From NCBI RefSeq assembly GCF_002906575.1, contig NZ_CP026311.1, positions 1 to 64,000 of the forward strand: 64,000 nt of DNA, given 5' to 3'. The notes below the pieces were generated by a model that was not told where the DNA came from, ran no database searches, and saw only the letters and a program-made list of their open reading frames with translations. The stretch's first letter is position 1; each line of letters opens with the position of its first letter. Shown piece by piece: positions 35,091-44,861 of this stretch. A program made the translations under genes and the position numbers. The DNA comes from Salinigranum rubrum (GTDB taxonomy: Archaea; Halobacteriota; Halobacteria; Halobacteriales; Haloferacaceae).

Positions 35091-35289
35091 TGGTCAACCT
35101 AATTTTGACTCTTCTACCGTATAAACGCATGCATAGCACCAGACAAGTAACAAGCAGCCTCAGTTCCTCTCAACCGGGGCTGAACGCGCGGATATCCTTC
35201 TCTGCTCTGAAGAACCCGTTCCCGCCGAACAACTTGGCCTCGAACGAATTTCGGTTATCTTCAAGGAGATATCTGGATTTGCGGTACGA

Positions 35290-38151
35290 CTACTCGAGAA
35301 CGCTGGCTTCCGAACGCTGTTTTTGACTAATCAGCGCGACTAGCTCCGCTTTTGAGAGTGGATCAATATCAACACGGACCCCTTGTGCAGTATAGAAGAT
35401 CCCTGCGGTCACCTCTCGACCAGAGAACCATTCATTCAGCACGTGATAGTACACGCTGAGTTGCTTCCGATACTCATCCTCGGCGTGCCGCCCGAGGTCG
35501 GTTTTGAAGTCGATAATCTCGACGGCATCGGGACGAAGGTGAACGAGGTCGACGATTCCTGAAATGGTGACCTGCTCTCCGTCGACCGTGAGTGGCAGAT
35601 ACGCATCCTCCTCAACTCGCAGCTGCCCATCGAGCGAGTCTATGAACGACTTGATGCGACGTTCGTCGTCGTTCGAGGGCTCGATGTCCCCTTCCAGTAC
35701 GTAGCGCTCAGCGAACTCGTGGGTCTGCGTTCCGAACGCGGTCCCTCTTCCGTCGTCGACGTCCTCGAACACATCGTCACGCATCAGCGTATGCGGTGAG
35801 TGACCGACTGGACCATCCGGCGTCGGCACAGCAATCTGCAAGTGTGCCTGTGTCGTCTCGTCGATGTCGTCTTCCTGAACGTCGGGCTCCAATTCCTCGA
35901 GGTCGACTGGAAGCTCTTCGATGAACGTGTTCGGGCTCTCGCCTGCAGCGAACACAAGGTGGCTCTCAGCCCGCGTCATCGCGACGTAGAGCAAGCGTCG
36001 TTCCTCATCGTATCCACGCGGCAGGCACTTTCGAAGGACGTCGGCCCGCCAGTTGTCGTGGATGTGAGGATACCCGTGATCGTCGGCGTAGAGTTTTCGC
36101 TGGCGTAGCCCGATCGGATCGTCGAACGTGATCGCGTTACTGTTCCCGCCTGACGGTGGGAAGCGATGGGTGTTCATGTTCGCGAGCACGACGATGGGGT
36201 GTTCGAGTCCCTTTGCCGCGTGGATGGTCTGGACCGTCACCGAATTCATCCCGGCACTCGCGTGGACCTCGTGAGTGCTTCCGTCCTCGATTCCCCGTTC
36301 GATGAACCTGATGAGGTCACCTCGTGTCAGCGTCGTCGCGCTGTGGACGGACTGTATCGTCGTCAGCAGCACGTCGGCATACGCCCCGTTGTAGTCGTAC
36401 CGGGAGAACACGCTTTGGGCAACCCCACCGACCGTCTCCAGCGACGTAAGCTCCGACTTGAACGCCAGCATGTTGGCGGGATACGCCTCGCAATTGAGGA
36501 CGTGTTTGACCTCGTCGAGCATGTAGCCCGCTTCCTCAAGGACGACGGCCCACCCTCGCTCAGAATCGGATTCGAGAATCCGCAGCCACGCCAGCAGCAG
36601 CTTCGCCGGGTCAGACCGGAACAACTCGATGCCACCCTCGTACGCCATCGGCAGCCCGTACTCCTCGGCGACAGAGAGGAGTTCCCGACCGAAGTCACGA
36701 GTCCGGGTGAGGACGGCGATGTCACCGTACTCCGGGAGACGGAGTTCGTCGTCTTCTTCGACCTGATACGCCTCGTTCCCGACGATGTGCTGTATCTTGG
36801 TCAGAACAGCCTCGTGTTCGTCTTCGTGTTGAATCGCCTCGATGCGGGAGTTCTCGTGCGCGGCGTTCGAGGAGAGCGATACGATACGGTCTCGGACGGT
36901 CGCCTCGTCGATGTCGTCCTTGCTCGCAGCGGGCGTGACCAGACTGTGCTCGGAGAAGTCGAGGATGGCCTGCGTCGACCGGTAGTTCTCGACGAGTTCG
37001 ATGTCGATGATCGGGCGTGTCGCCCACGAGACTCGCTCGTGGTCCTCGTTGAGTTCGTCGACGAATCGGTCCAGTCGAGATTCGAACTCGGTGATATTCT
37101 CGACGGCAGCGTACTGGAACGAGTAGATACTCTGTTTCCAGTCGCCGACCACACAGACGTTGTTCGTGTCCGCGAGCAGGAGTGCGAGTTTGAACTGGAT
37201 TTCGCTGGAGTCCTGGAACTCGTCGATCATCACGTACTCGAACGCGACGTCGTCGCGGAGTCGGTGGTCGTCACTGAGCAGAACGAACGCGAACAGCTGG
37301 AGGAAGCCGAAGTTGAGGTAGTTCCGACTGAGTGCGAACTCCAGGTACTCGTGGTAGACGTCATGGACGAAGTTCTTGAGGCCCTCTCGCTGTTCGTCAA
37401 ACGCCAGTCGTGCGACAGCAGCAGGAACTTGTTTCTCGCCCCATCCGCCACGAATCTCATCTTCCTCGGGTGCGTCTGGGAGGTAGCACTTGTCGTTTCC
37501 GTAGCCTCCGAGCTTCGAGCGCAACTTGGACTGCTTGTTCCCGTCGTTCCGGGGCTGATTCAGTTCGTCGAAGATCTCACGGAACGCCTCGAAGTCACCA
37601 TCCAAATGCCGCTCGCCGTTCCTGTACCAGCCATTAGCTGTCGGGAACACACCTTTCGCCGCAAGCTGATTGATCAACCCGAGGAATTCGACTGGTTCCG
37701 CGACGGGGCGGAAGAAGTCGTCATACTCGGGGTGATCGTCGCTGAACTGATGGATGAACTCGCGGAACTGCGCCTTCTCGACGTTCTCGTCTTCGAGGAC
37801 GCGTGTGGACCCCGTAATCCGGTCGTCGATACCGAGGTGCGTCGGTGCCTCGAAGCCGTGCTCCATGAGGATGTCGTGACAGAGGCTGTGGAACGTCTGT
37901 ATCGGTGCGTCCGAGAGTTCACGCATCCCGTAGTCACAGTTGGCGACGATCCGCTCTCGCATCTCCGTCGCCGCGTTGTTGGTGAACGTCACGAGGAGGA
38001 CGTCCTCCGGTTCGACGTCGTCCTGGTCGACGATCTCTGCGTAGCGACGGGTGACGGTAAACGTCTTTCCGGTCCCCGCGCCGGCGTCGACGACGTGGAT
38101 ACCCTCTGTGCTATCGATGAGATCCTGCTGTTGGTCGTTCGGCGCAGTCAT
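35290..38151 (-). CDS. AddA/UvrD-like helicase with C-terminal RecB-type nuclease
   Basis: 953 residues from ATG 38151, which overlaps the upstream gene's stop (ATGA). The order is superfamily 1 helicase: Q-motif MTAPNDQQQDLIDS, Walker A GAGTGKTFTVTRR, FVMIDEFQDSS-type Walker B (YVMIDEFQDSSEIQ), SIYSFQYAAV, then HAAKGLEHPIVVLANM and VAMTRAESHLVFA. At the end lies a RecB-family PD-(D/E)xK nuclease (VEIIDFKTDLGRH ... QLSVYYHVL). It pairs with the upstream AddB-like gene to unwind and trim DNA ends. In haloarchaea such pairs occur both for repair and in defence islands. The gene itself is intact; its partner is broken by an IS. Confidence 0.85.
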   Translation of the reverse strand: MTAPNDQQQDLIDSTEGIHVVDAGAGTGKTFTVTRRYAEIVDQDDVEPEDVLLVTFTNNAATEMRERIVANCDYGMRELSDAPIQTFHSLCHDILMEHGFEAPTHLGIDDRITGSTRVLEDENVEKAQFREFIHQFSDDHPEYDDFFRPVAEPVEFLGLINQLAAKGVFPTANGWYRNGERHLDGDFEAFREIFDELNQPRNDGNKQSKLRSKLGGYGNDKCYLPDAPEEDEIRGGWGEKQVPAAVARLAFDEQREGLKNFVHDVYHEYLEFALSRNYLNFGFLQLFAFVLLSDDHRLRDDVAFEYVMIDEFQDSSEIQFKLALLLADTNNVCVVGDWKQSIYSFQYAAVENITEFESRLDRFVDELNEDHERVSWATRPIIDIELVENYRSTQAILDFSEHSLVTPAASKDDIDEATVRDRIVSLSSNAAHENSRIEAIQHEDEHEAVLTKIQHIVGNEAYQVEEDDELRLPEYGDIAVLTRTRDFGRELLSVAEEYGLPMAYEGGIELFRSDPAKLLLAWLRILESDSERGWAVVLEEAGYMLDEVKHVLNCEAYPANMLAFKSELTSLETVGGVAQSVFSRYDYNGAYADVLLTTIQSVHSATTLTRGDLIRFIERGIEDGSTHEVHASAGMNSVTVQTIHAAKGLEHPIVVLANMNTHRFPPSGGNSNAITFDDPIGLRQRKLYADDHGYPHIHDNWRADVLRKCLPRGYDEERRLLYVAMTRAESHLVFAAGESPNTFIEELPVDLEELEPDVQEDDIDETTQAHLQIAVPTPDGPVGHSPHTLMRDDVFEDVDDGRGTAFGTQTHEFAERYVLEGDIEPSNDDERRIKSFIDSLDGQLRVEEDAYLPLTVDGEQVTISGIVDLVHLRPDAVEIIDFKTDLGRHAEDEYRKQLSVYYHVLNEWFSGREVTAGIFYTAQGVRVDIDPLSKAELVALISQKQRSEASVLE

Positions 38152-38446
38152 CGCGAACCACCCTCCAGGATGCAATCGCGGTTGTCCACGTACCGATAGT
38201 TTGGATCGCCGCCGAGTCCCTGAACCGGGAAGCGCTCATCACCGGCACGACGGTCGTTCAACTCCGAAAGGCGCTCTCGGACGAACTGCTCGAATGCGTC
38301 CACGTCGCCAGTGAAATAGTTCTGGTTGCGAATACGGAGCAAGTGTCTCAGCGCCTGCTTACAGCCCTTTTTCACGTACTTGTAGTCGCCAACGCTCTCC
38401 TTCATCTGTTCCGTCAGTAGGCGAGCAAACATAGAGTCCAAGAGTT
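38148..38446 (-). pseudogene. AddB-like nuclease, C-terminal fragment cut off by IS insertion
   Basis: This is the last part of the AddB-like protein (LLDSMFARLLTEQMKES...). If the IS and one copy of its 8-bp target duplication are removed, the frame joins exactly to the N-terminal part (RDKSELL-DSMFARLL). The apparent ORF start within the IS is therefore meaningless. The stop overlaps the ATG of the AddA-like gene. Confidence 0.8.
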
Positions 38447-39377
38447 TGCTCTGTTGAATAGATGCTGAGTCACGGTTACAGCGGCTCACACAGTGGTTCT
38501 ATGTTGATGATGGCGAACATCAGGACGATCTCACGAAACTGTCGATACCAGCCCAGCGCTCGCACGGCATCGCCGAGCGAGCGCTTGGTTGTCGAGTACG
38601 AGGTTTCGGCCATCCAGCGCTGAGAGTAGCCTTTTGCCCGAATGAGTGCGTTGTTTGTGGCTGCTTTCGGTGACGATCCGCGGTAGTGAACGAGGTACTC
38701 AACGTCGTGTGCGGCGACCTCGTACTCGGTGTGCCAGTCTTGAAATCCGTTGTCGGCGGCGACGGTCAGCAGGTCGTCCGCGTTCCGGCGGACGACCTGC
38801 GGCCCGGTCTTCGTATCGTGTTTCCACCGAGCTGTGATGTGGACGTCAAGAACAGCAAGCGATTCCACATCAGTCAAAGTCGTTACTTTCAGCGTCTGTA
38901 CCGTGCTTCCTGCCCGCTGGCGGAAATACGATGACGCACGCCGGCGGTCGAAGAACGTGCTGTCCAGAGCAGCGTGTCCAGACTGCGGGTGCTGCTGCGC
39001 GGAAACGCGCAGCAGCGCCCGCCACACCCACATTTTCAGCCGATCGAACGACTTGTAGATCGTGCTGTGGTCAGGAAGGTCGTCTCGACCGAGCCCGAGT
39101 ACAGCACGTATCTCAGCCATGTACTCCAGCCGATTCGGCGTTTCACGGTAGCTATGGCCCTCTTCGAGCCGAAAGCAGTGTAGAACGACGTGGATCCAGC
39201 GGGCGAACCCGCCGCTGGCGGGCTCGCCCGCGTGCTTCCCCAACGCTTGTTTGGCTAGGTGACGACACCGTTCAACGAAGTCGAGGAGGTCGACTTCCAT
39301 AAGTCAGAATCGAGTTCCTCGGCTTCACCCTTCTAAAGCAGCGATATCGACAGATTAGATCGCTATTCAACAGAGCA
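38447..39377 (-). mobile_element. IS5-family insertion sequence, complete, with 8-bp target duplication
   Basis: The 931-bp element is bounded by 15-bp inverted repeats TGCTCTGTTGAATAG (38447-38461) and its complement (39363-39377). It is flanked by the direct repeat CAAGAGTT at 38439-38446 and 39378-39385. It carries one intact transposase gene. The exact target duplication and clean ends indicate a recent insertion. Confidence 0.92.
38476..39300 (-). CDS. IS5-family transposase
   Basis: 274 residues with the DDE fold of haloarchaeal IS5-type elements: HAALDSTFFDRRRAS (first Asp), LTVAADNGFQDWHTEY (second Asp) and the Glu in RWMAETSYSTTKRSLG, ending GWYRQFREIVLMFAIINIE. It cuts and pastes the element ends. 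The gene is complete and fills almost the whole IS. It also serves as an internal reference for the decayed relative at 51.5-52.4 kb. Confidence 0.92.
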   Translation of the reverse strand: MEVDLLDFVERCRHLAKQALGKHAGEPASGGFARWIHVVLHCFRLEEGHSYRETPNRLEYMAEIRAVLGLGRDDLPDHSTIYKSFDRLKMWVWRALLRVSAQQHPQSGHAALDSTFFDRRRASSYFRQRAGSTVQTLKVTTLTDVESLAVLDVHITARWKHDTKTGPQVVRRNADDLLTVAADNGFQDWHTEYEVAAHDVEYLVHYRGSSPKAATNNALIRAKGYSQRWMAETSYSTTKRSLGDAVRALGWYRQFREIVLMFAIINIEPLCEPL

Positions 39378-41675
39378 CAAGAGTTCACTCTTGTCTCTCG
39401 TCTCCGGGAACTCGTGTACGTCCAAGAACTCCGAGTACTCTTCGTACTCCACCTTGGAGAAGGTCTTGTTGCAGTCGTTCGCGGCGTCTTCCTGCAGTTC
39501 GGTGAAGGTGTCTCGCCTCGCGATGTATCCCTCGTACGTAACGGGATAATACGTCACCGTCGTGAGGCAGTCCTCGAGGGACCCATTCCCCGCCACCACA
39601 TCGTCGAGCGTTTCGAGGAAGTGGAAGAACGTGAATCGCAATTCCTCGTCCGGGCGCTCGGTTCGCTGATGTGCGAGATACAGCAATGCCTGGAAGTTCG
39701 GTTTGTCGCTCGGTGGGTCGAGCGCCGAGTGTTTGACGATGGAGTATGCCGACTTCTTTGCGCCACTCTTGTAGTCGAGGAGTCGGGCGGGGTTGTGAAC
39801 GAGGTCGATCTTGCCCTTCAATCCGAGGTCGGTATTCTCAAACCAGCGTTCAGTGTGCGACGCATCGATGGGGCGGTCGTAATACTCTGCGAAGAGATTC
39901 TCTCCCCAGCCACTGTCCGGCGTCGTCAAGCCATCACCCTGCGGCGGGTTTGCATCGAGGAACTCGACGATAGTCTGGAGGCCGACACGGTACTTGGTGA
40001 GTCGAACCTCCCGATCGACGCCTCGGAGGAACGGGTCAACCTCGTCGAGAATGACTGCTGCGACCTCATCGAGTGTGTCCGTCGTGATGACGTCCGGATG
40101 CGAGACGTAGAACTCTGCGAAGTCGTGGAACAGGTTCCCTTCCCTGAAGTGTTCCTTGTCCGGATTGTCGACGAGTCGGCTGAAGAAGTAATCACGGGGG
40201 GAGTTGACGTAGGTATTCAGACTCGACTGGCTCAGTGCGGTGATCTCCTCAGGAGGGACGTCGAGGGGTTCTCTTTCGAACCCATCCTGTGCCGTTCGAT
40301 ATGCTCGTGAATGCTGCAGTGAGTCCAGGTCACTGAATCGGTCGAACTCCTCGTCGAACAGTTCCTCGAAGTACAGGCACGGAGTGACGGGCGTTCCACC
40401 GGCGGTGTCCTGCACGAGGTAGTACTGGTCGACGCCGTTCTGCAGGAGGAGTTGGAACTGCCGGATGTTCCGCTCGAACTCTTGATCTCGGTCGACCCAC
40501 GGGCGACGAGGCGACGAATGCGTCCATTCTTCGTCGAGCCCGAGATAGAACACGACGGCGCGGTCAACGTGCGCGGCAGATTTCGCATCGGCCAGCAGAA
40601 CACCCTCATTTTCCCGGTCTACGGGGACTTCGTACGACTGTAGATAGAACTCGAGTCGGTCAACTGCCGGTTCGGTGACGGCGTCGTCAAGGAGGCCAAG
40701 TGTCGAGAGTTCCTCTCTGAAGTCTTCGATTGTGGCGTCCGTGACTGCTTCGTATTCGTCGATGGCTTCCTCGAACGTGCGGGAACGAATCTCATCACGG
40801 AACTCGAGGATCCAGTCTACTTCCGGGCGGTCAAGGTCGTAGAGACGCTTCTCGTCGTGTTCAATATCGACGGGCATCCCGAGCTGGGTGAGGAGTGGTC
40901 GAACGTCGCCTACTCGCGTATCCCGGCCAGCGTGGGCACTTCGAAGGAGCTGTAGGAATGCGCGGTGACGAGCATCGTCATTGAACCCCGGACCACCGTA
41001 ATATGGAATCTCTGCAGCTTCCAGCGCCGACTCAATGAGCGAGGAATACTGACTAGCTGCATCGAGGACGACAGCCACGTCGTCGGCGTTCTCCGGTGTG
41101 ACCGTATCGAGGACCGCGTCGACGATTGCGGCCGGTGAGTCGAGAATGCGGAAGGATGGATGATCGAATGACTCCTCGGTGAACGGGTCAACCGTCTCGT
41201 AGTCTGGGGGAAGGATCGAGCGTTCGAGTTCGGTAAGCTGCTTGAAGCCGACAACAGCGACCGACGTGTCGGCTTCGATACTGTACTCAGTGAGACGGTT
41301 AGACGTCGTGTCCATCTCTGCGATACAGTCGACAGCAGTGTGCGTTGCCGTCGTCGCGAACTGCTCGTAGTCCAGAATAGCGTCAGCCGTCCCCTGATAC
41401 TCCCAGCACTGGAGGATGTTCCCGACCGCATAGGACGTCTCCTTCCAGTTGAGGTCAGTCGTCTGAATGATTTCGAGGAACGCGAGTCGATCCTCGGCCT
41501 GTTCTCGGCGTCGGGCAGCCAGGCGCCGTGGTGTGATCGCGAATGGCCCGAAGTGAGGTTGGTCAAGACGCCTGTTCAGGGCACTCGCCATCGGCGCATC
41601 CGGCACGAGCACAAGGTCGAAATCCTTGCATTCCTCGTAGAGAGAATCGATAGACTTCGCTCGTGTAATTGACAC
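39378..41675 (-). pseudogene. AddB-like nuclease, N-terminal part, interrupted by IS
   Basis: 766 codons from a GTG at 41675 (SITRAKSIDSLYEE...) to the IS junction. The beginning (LVLVPDAPMASALNRRL ... TPRRLAARRREQAEDRLAFLE) and the nuclease core (LGLKGKIDLVHNPARLLDYKSG, a PD-(D/E)xK motif) are typical of the archaeal AddB-like partner of UvrD/AddA helicases. The reading runs formally to 39363, using IS sequence for the last residues. Without the IS the protein would be about 860 residues. The nuclease motif lies before the break, so a truncated product could keep part of its activity, but pairing with the helicase is doubtful. It diverges from the CBASS gene with only about 30 bp between starts. 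Confidence 0.85.
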
Positions 41676-41704
41676 GGACTAGCGAACTCAAGTGGATTGT
41701 AAAT

Positions 41705-42664
41705 ATGTATCGCTGGGCAGACATTCGGGAGTATGATAACAACCAGGCACATCGGACTACACAACAGATGATATCTCGTGCAAAACTGAACCGTTGGACA
41801 CATTCAGAAACCGCAAATCAAGAAGAAGCTCGAGATACCAACCGCGAACTCCGGGATGATCTAGAAGAAGGTGGCCTCCAGGGTGTCAGTGAAGGGTTAG
41901 AATTCGCCACCCTCCTCCAAGGTTCGTACCGGAATACGACCATGGTGTACAATTCCGGTGACGTAGACATTCTTGTTATCCGGACAGACACCTTCCATGC
42001 GGATTTTTCTCACGTCCCTGATCACGCCGCCAGCCATGCCCCTGATCGAAATCCACAGCAGATGTTCGAGGAGCATGCCGAAGGCGTGTATCGAACCCTC
42101 CAAGCTCAATACGGGACACGCAATGTCGAACGTGGTGAGAAGGCAATCGAAGTAGACAGTGATGAGTTGCCCCTTGGAGCCGATGTTGTTCCCTGTCTCC
42201 AGTATCGACGATTTTGGTCACACCAGCCAGGAAACCACATGAAAGGAATTGTATTCTGGACTCCAGACGGGACGAAGATCATCAATTTCCCACGCCGTCA
42301 TCGGATCATGGGCACCAGGTACAACGAATATACAAACGGGAACTACAAACCAACAATCCGTATTTTCAAGAACTTCAGGAATACACTCGCAGAGAACGGC
42401 GCTATTGAGAAAGAGAACGCCGCGTCATACTTCATCGAGTGTCTCCTCTCAAACGTCGAGACTGCCACAATCGCAAAGGATGATATTCGCGATCGAGTGG
42501 AAGGAATTCTCGACGAACTCGAAGCCGACGCTGCAGAAGAGTTCCCGGACTATACTGTACAGCATGGGATGCAACCGTTGTTTGGTGACGAGACGACCCA
42601 ATGGGATGTCGAACACGCCAGAGCGTTCGTCACCGAGGCCAGACGCTTCTATGAAGAGGATTAG
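41705..42664 (+). CDS. CBASS CD-NTase (cyclic nucleotide synthase), cassette 1
   Basis: 319 residues from ATG 41705. The nucleotidyltransferase active site is readable: G73-S74 in LLQGSYRNTT, D86 and D88 in GDVDILV, and a third Asp at D160 (GADVVPCLQY). Further in, RIFKNFRNTL and ASYFIECLLSN match the second domain of CD-NTases. The enzyme makes a cyclic oligonucleotide on infection, which activates the effector next door. The effector follows 5 bp downstream. An upstream in-frame start (41669) would overlap the divergent AddB-like gene. No Cap2/Cap3 ubiquitin-like genes are present, so this is a minimal (type I) CBASS. Confidence 0.85.
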   Translation: MYRWADIREYDNNQAHRTTQQMISRAKLNRWTHSETANQEEARDTNRELRDDLEEGGLQGVSEGLEFATLLQGSYRNTTMVYNSGDVDILVIRTDTFHADFSHVPDHAASHAPDRNPQQMFEEHAEGVYRTLQAQYGTRNVERGEKAIEVDSDELPLGADVVPCLQYRRFWSHQPGNHMKGIVFWTPDGTKIINFPRRHRIMGTRYNEYTNGNYKPTIRIFKNFRNTLAENGAIEKENAASYFIECLLSNVETATIAKDDIRDRVEGILDELEADAAEEFPDYTVQHGMQPLFGDETTQWDVEHARAFVTEARRFYEED

Positions 42665-42669
42665 TAGCG

Positions 42670-43317
42670 ATGCATACCTACTCAACAGACAACGACAATA
42701 GGCCGACTGTATACGGTATTCTTGGATTCGCAGCCTATGCAGCTGCCCTTGCCGTGGGATGGCTTTCAACAATGCTCAGTGCAGTCATACCAGCAGTCGC
42801 GGGCATTACGATCTCCTGGGGTGTGGGATTTACTCTCCTTACAGCGACGTTTAGTCGGTTTATCTGGAAAACAAGAATCGCCCGCGCAACAGGAGCGTCA
42901 AAAGTTCCTGATTTCAACGGCGAGTGGGCGGGATATGTGAAAACCTCGTATGAGGGCGTCATTCCGGATGATGCACTTCACGCGTCGAACGACCCGAACG
43001 CGGAAATGCAGCGGGTCGCAGCGACGCTACGAATCACTCAGACATGGCGGAAAATTAGCATCCACCTGGAGACCGACAATTCCGAGTCAGACAGTACTGG
43101 CGCAACCGTATTGACTGAAGATGGGCGTTGGCCGAGCCTCAACTACCAGTATGAGAACGACCCAGACCCAGATTCAGCGTCTTCGATGACAAGACACTAC
43201 GGAACCGCGGACTTAGCTTTAAAAACAGACTCTGACGAAACAATACTAGAGGGATTCTATTACACAGGTCCTGGTCGTGAGAACTACGGAGAGATGTACT
43301 TCGTGAAATCGGAGTGA
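42670..43317 (+). CDS. Cap15-like CBASS effector (2TM plus beta-barrel), cassette 1
   Basis: 215 residues: two transmembrane helices (about 17-36 and 40-60, GILGFAAYAAALAVGWL and IPAVAGITISWGVGFTLL), then a beta-strand-rich cytosolic domain with VPDFNGEWAGYV and many aromatic beta segments. This is the S-2TM-beta (Cap15) plan, an effector whose barrel binds the cyclic dinucleotide and whose helices then damage the membrane. It is 5 bp behind its CD-NTase. The stop is 4 bp from the stop of the second cassette's effector. Confidence 0.8.
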   Translation: MHTYSTDNDNRPTVYGILGFAAYAAALAVGWLSTMLSAVIPAVAGITISWGVGFTLLTATFSRFIWKTRIARATGASKVPDFNGEWAGYVKTSYEGVIPDDALHASNDPNAEMQRVAATLRITQTWRKISIHLETDNSESDSTGATVLTEDGRWPSLNYQYENDPDPDSASSMTRHYGTADLALKTDSDETILEGFYYTGPGRENYGEMYFVKSE

Positions 43318-43321
43318 ATGC

Positions 43322-43939
43322 TCAGTTCACTCTGTACAGTTCCAGTATCCCATGGGTTCCCCGCTGATCAGGGCGGTTGTAGTACTTTCCTTCAAGTTTG
43401 TCTTCGCGCTCATCGTATTCTAAGATAGCAGTCCCATAATGTGGGTCAAGCTCTTCGTTGGTGGTACTCCCATCATTCCAGTAGTTATACGAGAGTGTCG
43501 GCCAGGCTTTTTCTTTGACCAAGATCGTCGCTGCTCGGCTATGTGAAGGTGACTCCGGCCCATCCAATGAAACACGTATCTTATCCCAGGTCTGGTTAAT
43601 CTCGATACTGGTTTCCTGCTTTGTCAGTCCCTCAATCTGGCGTCCATTATCAACAATCTGCTCGTCGGGGATGAGATCCGCGTCAACGGAAGTGTACAGA
43701 TGCCCTTCCCATGTACCATTCAAGTTCGGAACAGCGACTAATCCCTTATCGTGTAACAATTCCCACTTCCAGAGGTACCTCGTGAACCCGATGTAGAGTG
43801 CGGATGAGACAACGCCCATCGAAAGTCCGAGTACAGGACCAAAAGCGCTGATTCCTCCAAGGTAAATCACTGCCGTAGCGATACCGATTACGATGTATCG
43901 CTGATGGCGATTCGGTTGGTCAGTGGAAAAGTTGTGCAT
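43322..43939 (-). CDS. Cap15-like CBASS effector (2TM plus beta-barrel), cassette 2
   Basis: 205 residues with the same plan as its convergent neighbour: MH-(N)FSTD..NR start, two helices (about 16-55), then VPNLNGTWEGHLYTS and a beta-rich domain with ISLEINQTWDKI-like strands. The two effectors are clearly related but diverged. The start ATG lies inside the last codons of the CD-NTase gene (20-nt overlap), so translation is coupled. It is predicted to bind the second cassette's own nucleotide. Confidence 0.8.
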   Translation of the reverse strand: MHNFSTDQPNRHQRYIVIGIATAVIYLGGISAFGPVLGLSMGVVSSALYIGFTRYLWKWELLHDKGLVAVPNLNGTWEGHLYTSVDADLIPDEQIVDNGRQIEGLTKQETSIEINQTWDKIRVSLDGPESPSHSRAATILVKEKAWPTLSYNYWNDGSTTNEELDPHYGTAILEYDEREDKLEGKYYNRPDQRGTHGILELYRVN

Positions 43940-44861
43940 TCTTTCGTTTGCTGTACCAGTCGTCCCACATTTCTCGGAGACGGGTTATGAGTTCGTCTGC
44001 TTCGTCAGTACTCCACTGCGTGTTGCTATCGCCAAATAGAGATTCCATTTCGGAAACCTGGTCAAAGGTCGAAAAGTCCGCGTTGTCTAAGTACGATAGC
44101 GTTTCATCGAATCGATCTGACCGGCTGGTCCGCTTTAGGATACTCTCTGGAACGTTGTAGATGAGACACTCGATCCCGTACGAGTGAGCATCAATCGTCC
44201 AAAGAGTATCGAAATGGTTGTTGTAGTAATAGCGTGCGTTCTTGAATATACGGACGGTCTCCTTGTAGTTCGAGTGCATTTCCCGTCCATTCTCGCGGTG
44301 AATCTTAGGGAAGTTGATTACACGATCGTTGTCGTACTGCGGCATGAAGTGCATTCCCTTGTCGATTTCCGCATCTTCATCGCCGCCTTCGGGATACGTC
44401 CGGTAGACACGGTACTCACCACACGCGACCACATCAACGTCGACATCAAGTAGTGATGTTTTCTCCTTGTTGATTTTGATTGCCTTATTACCGGGAGTAA
44501 CAGCTGAACTGCCAAACTTGATCCTGAGTGCTGTTAACACGTCATCGTAGAAATCACGATGGTCATAATCGGCGTCATCGTGGTCATCATTGTATCGTTC
44601 CTCCTCCTCTTCACTTAGCTCCTCAAGGTCGGAGCGCCATGCGGACGTGATTTTCGCGACGACGTCTACGTCGCTCGACCCTCGAGTGTGAGTCGTGTTC
44701 GCATATGAACCCTGTAGATAGACTTCGTAATCTTCGTCCGCTTGTTCCAGAGGGGAGCGTTCGCTCATTAAGGCACGGCGAGTCTTATCTCGTGCATCAG
44801 CCGATCCCTTGTCAGCTCCGGTACCATGCCAGTCATTAAATTTGCTTTCAGGAATCGGCAT
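43920..44861 (-). CDS. CBASS CD-NTase, cassette 2
   Basis: 313 residues from ATG 44861 (MPIPESKFNDWHGTG). Active-site motifs are YLQGSYANTTHTRG, SSDVDVVAKI and LLDVDVDVVACGEY; RIFKNARYYYN and HSYGIECLIYN correspond to the second domain. It differs strongly from the cassette 1 enzyme outside the motifs and has an acidic insert (EELSEEEEERYNDDHDD). A longer start at 44927 is possible, but its extra residues look non-conserved. It forms an operon with the Cap15-like gene. Confidence 0.85.
   Translation of the reverse strand: MPIPESKFNDWHGTGADKGSADARDKTRRALMSERSPLEQADEDYEVYLQGSYANTTHTRGSSDVDVVAKITSAWRSDLEELSEEEEERYNDDHDDADYDHRDFYDDVLTALRIKFGSSAVTPGNKAIKINKEKTSLLDVDVDVVACGEYRVYRTYPEGGDEDAEIDKGMHFMPQYDNDRVINFPKIHRENGREMHSNYKETVRIFKNARYYYNNHFDTLWTIDAHSYGIECLIYNVPESILKRTSRSDRFDETLSYLDNADFSTFDQVSEMESLFGDSNTQWSTDEADELITRLREMWDDWYSKRKNAQLFH

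Noticed and set aside
36166-38199. 677-codon + strand frame opposite the AddA-like gene
   Set aside because: Val/Asp/Arg-rich shadow; the minus strand has all helicase motifs.
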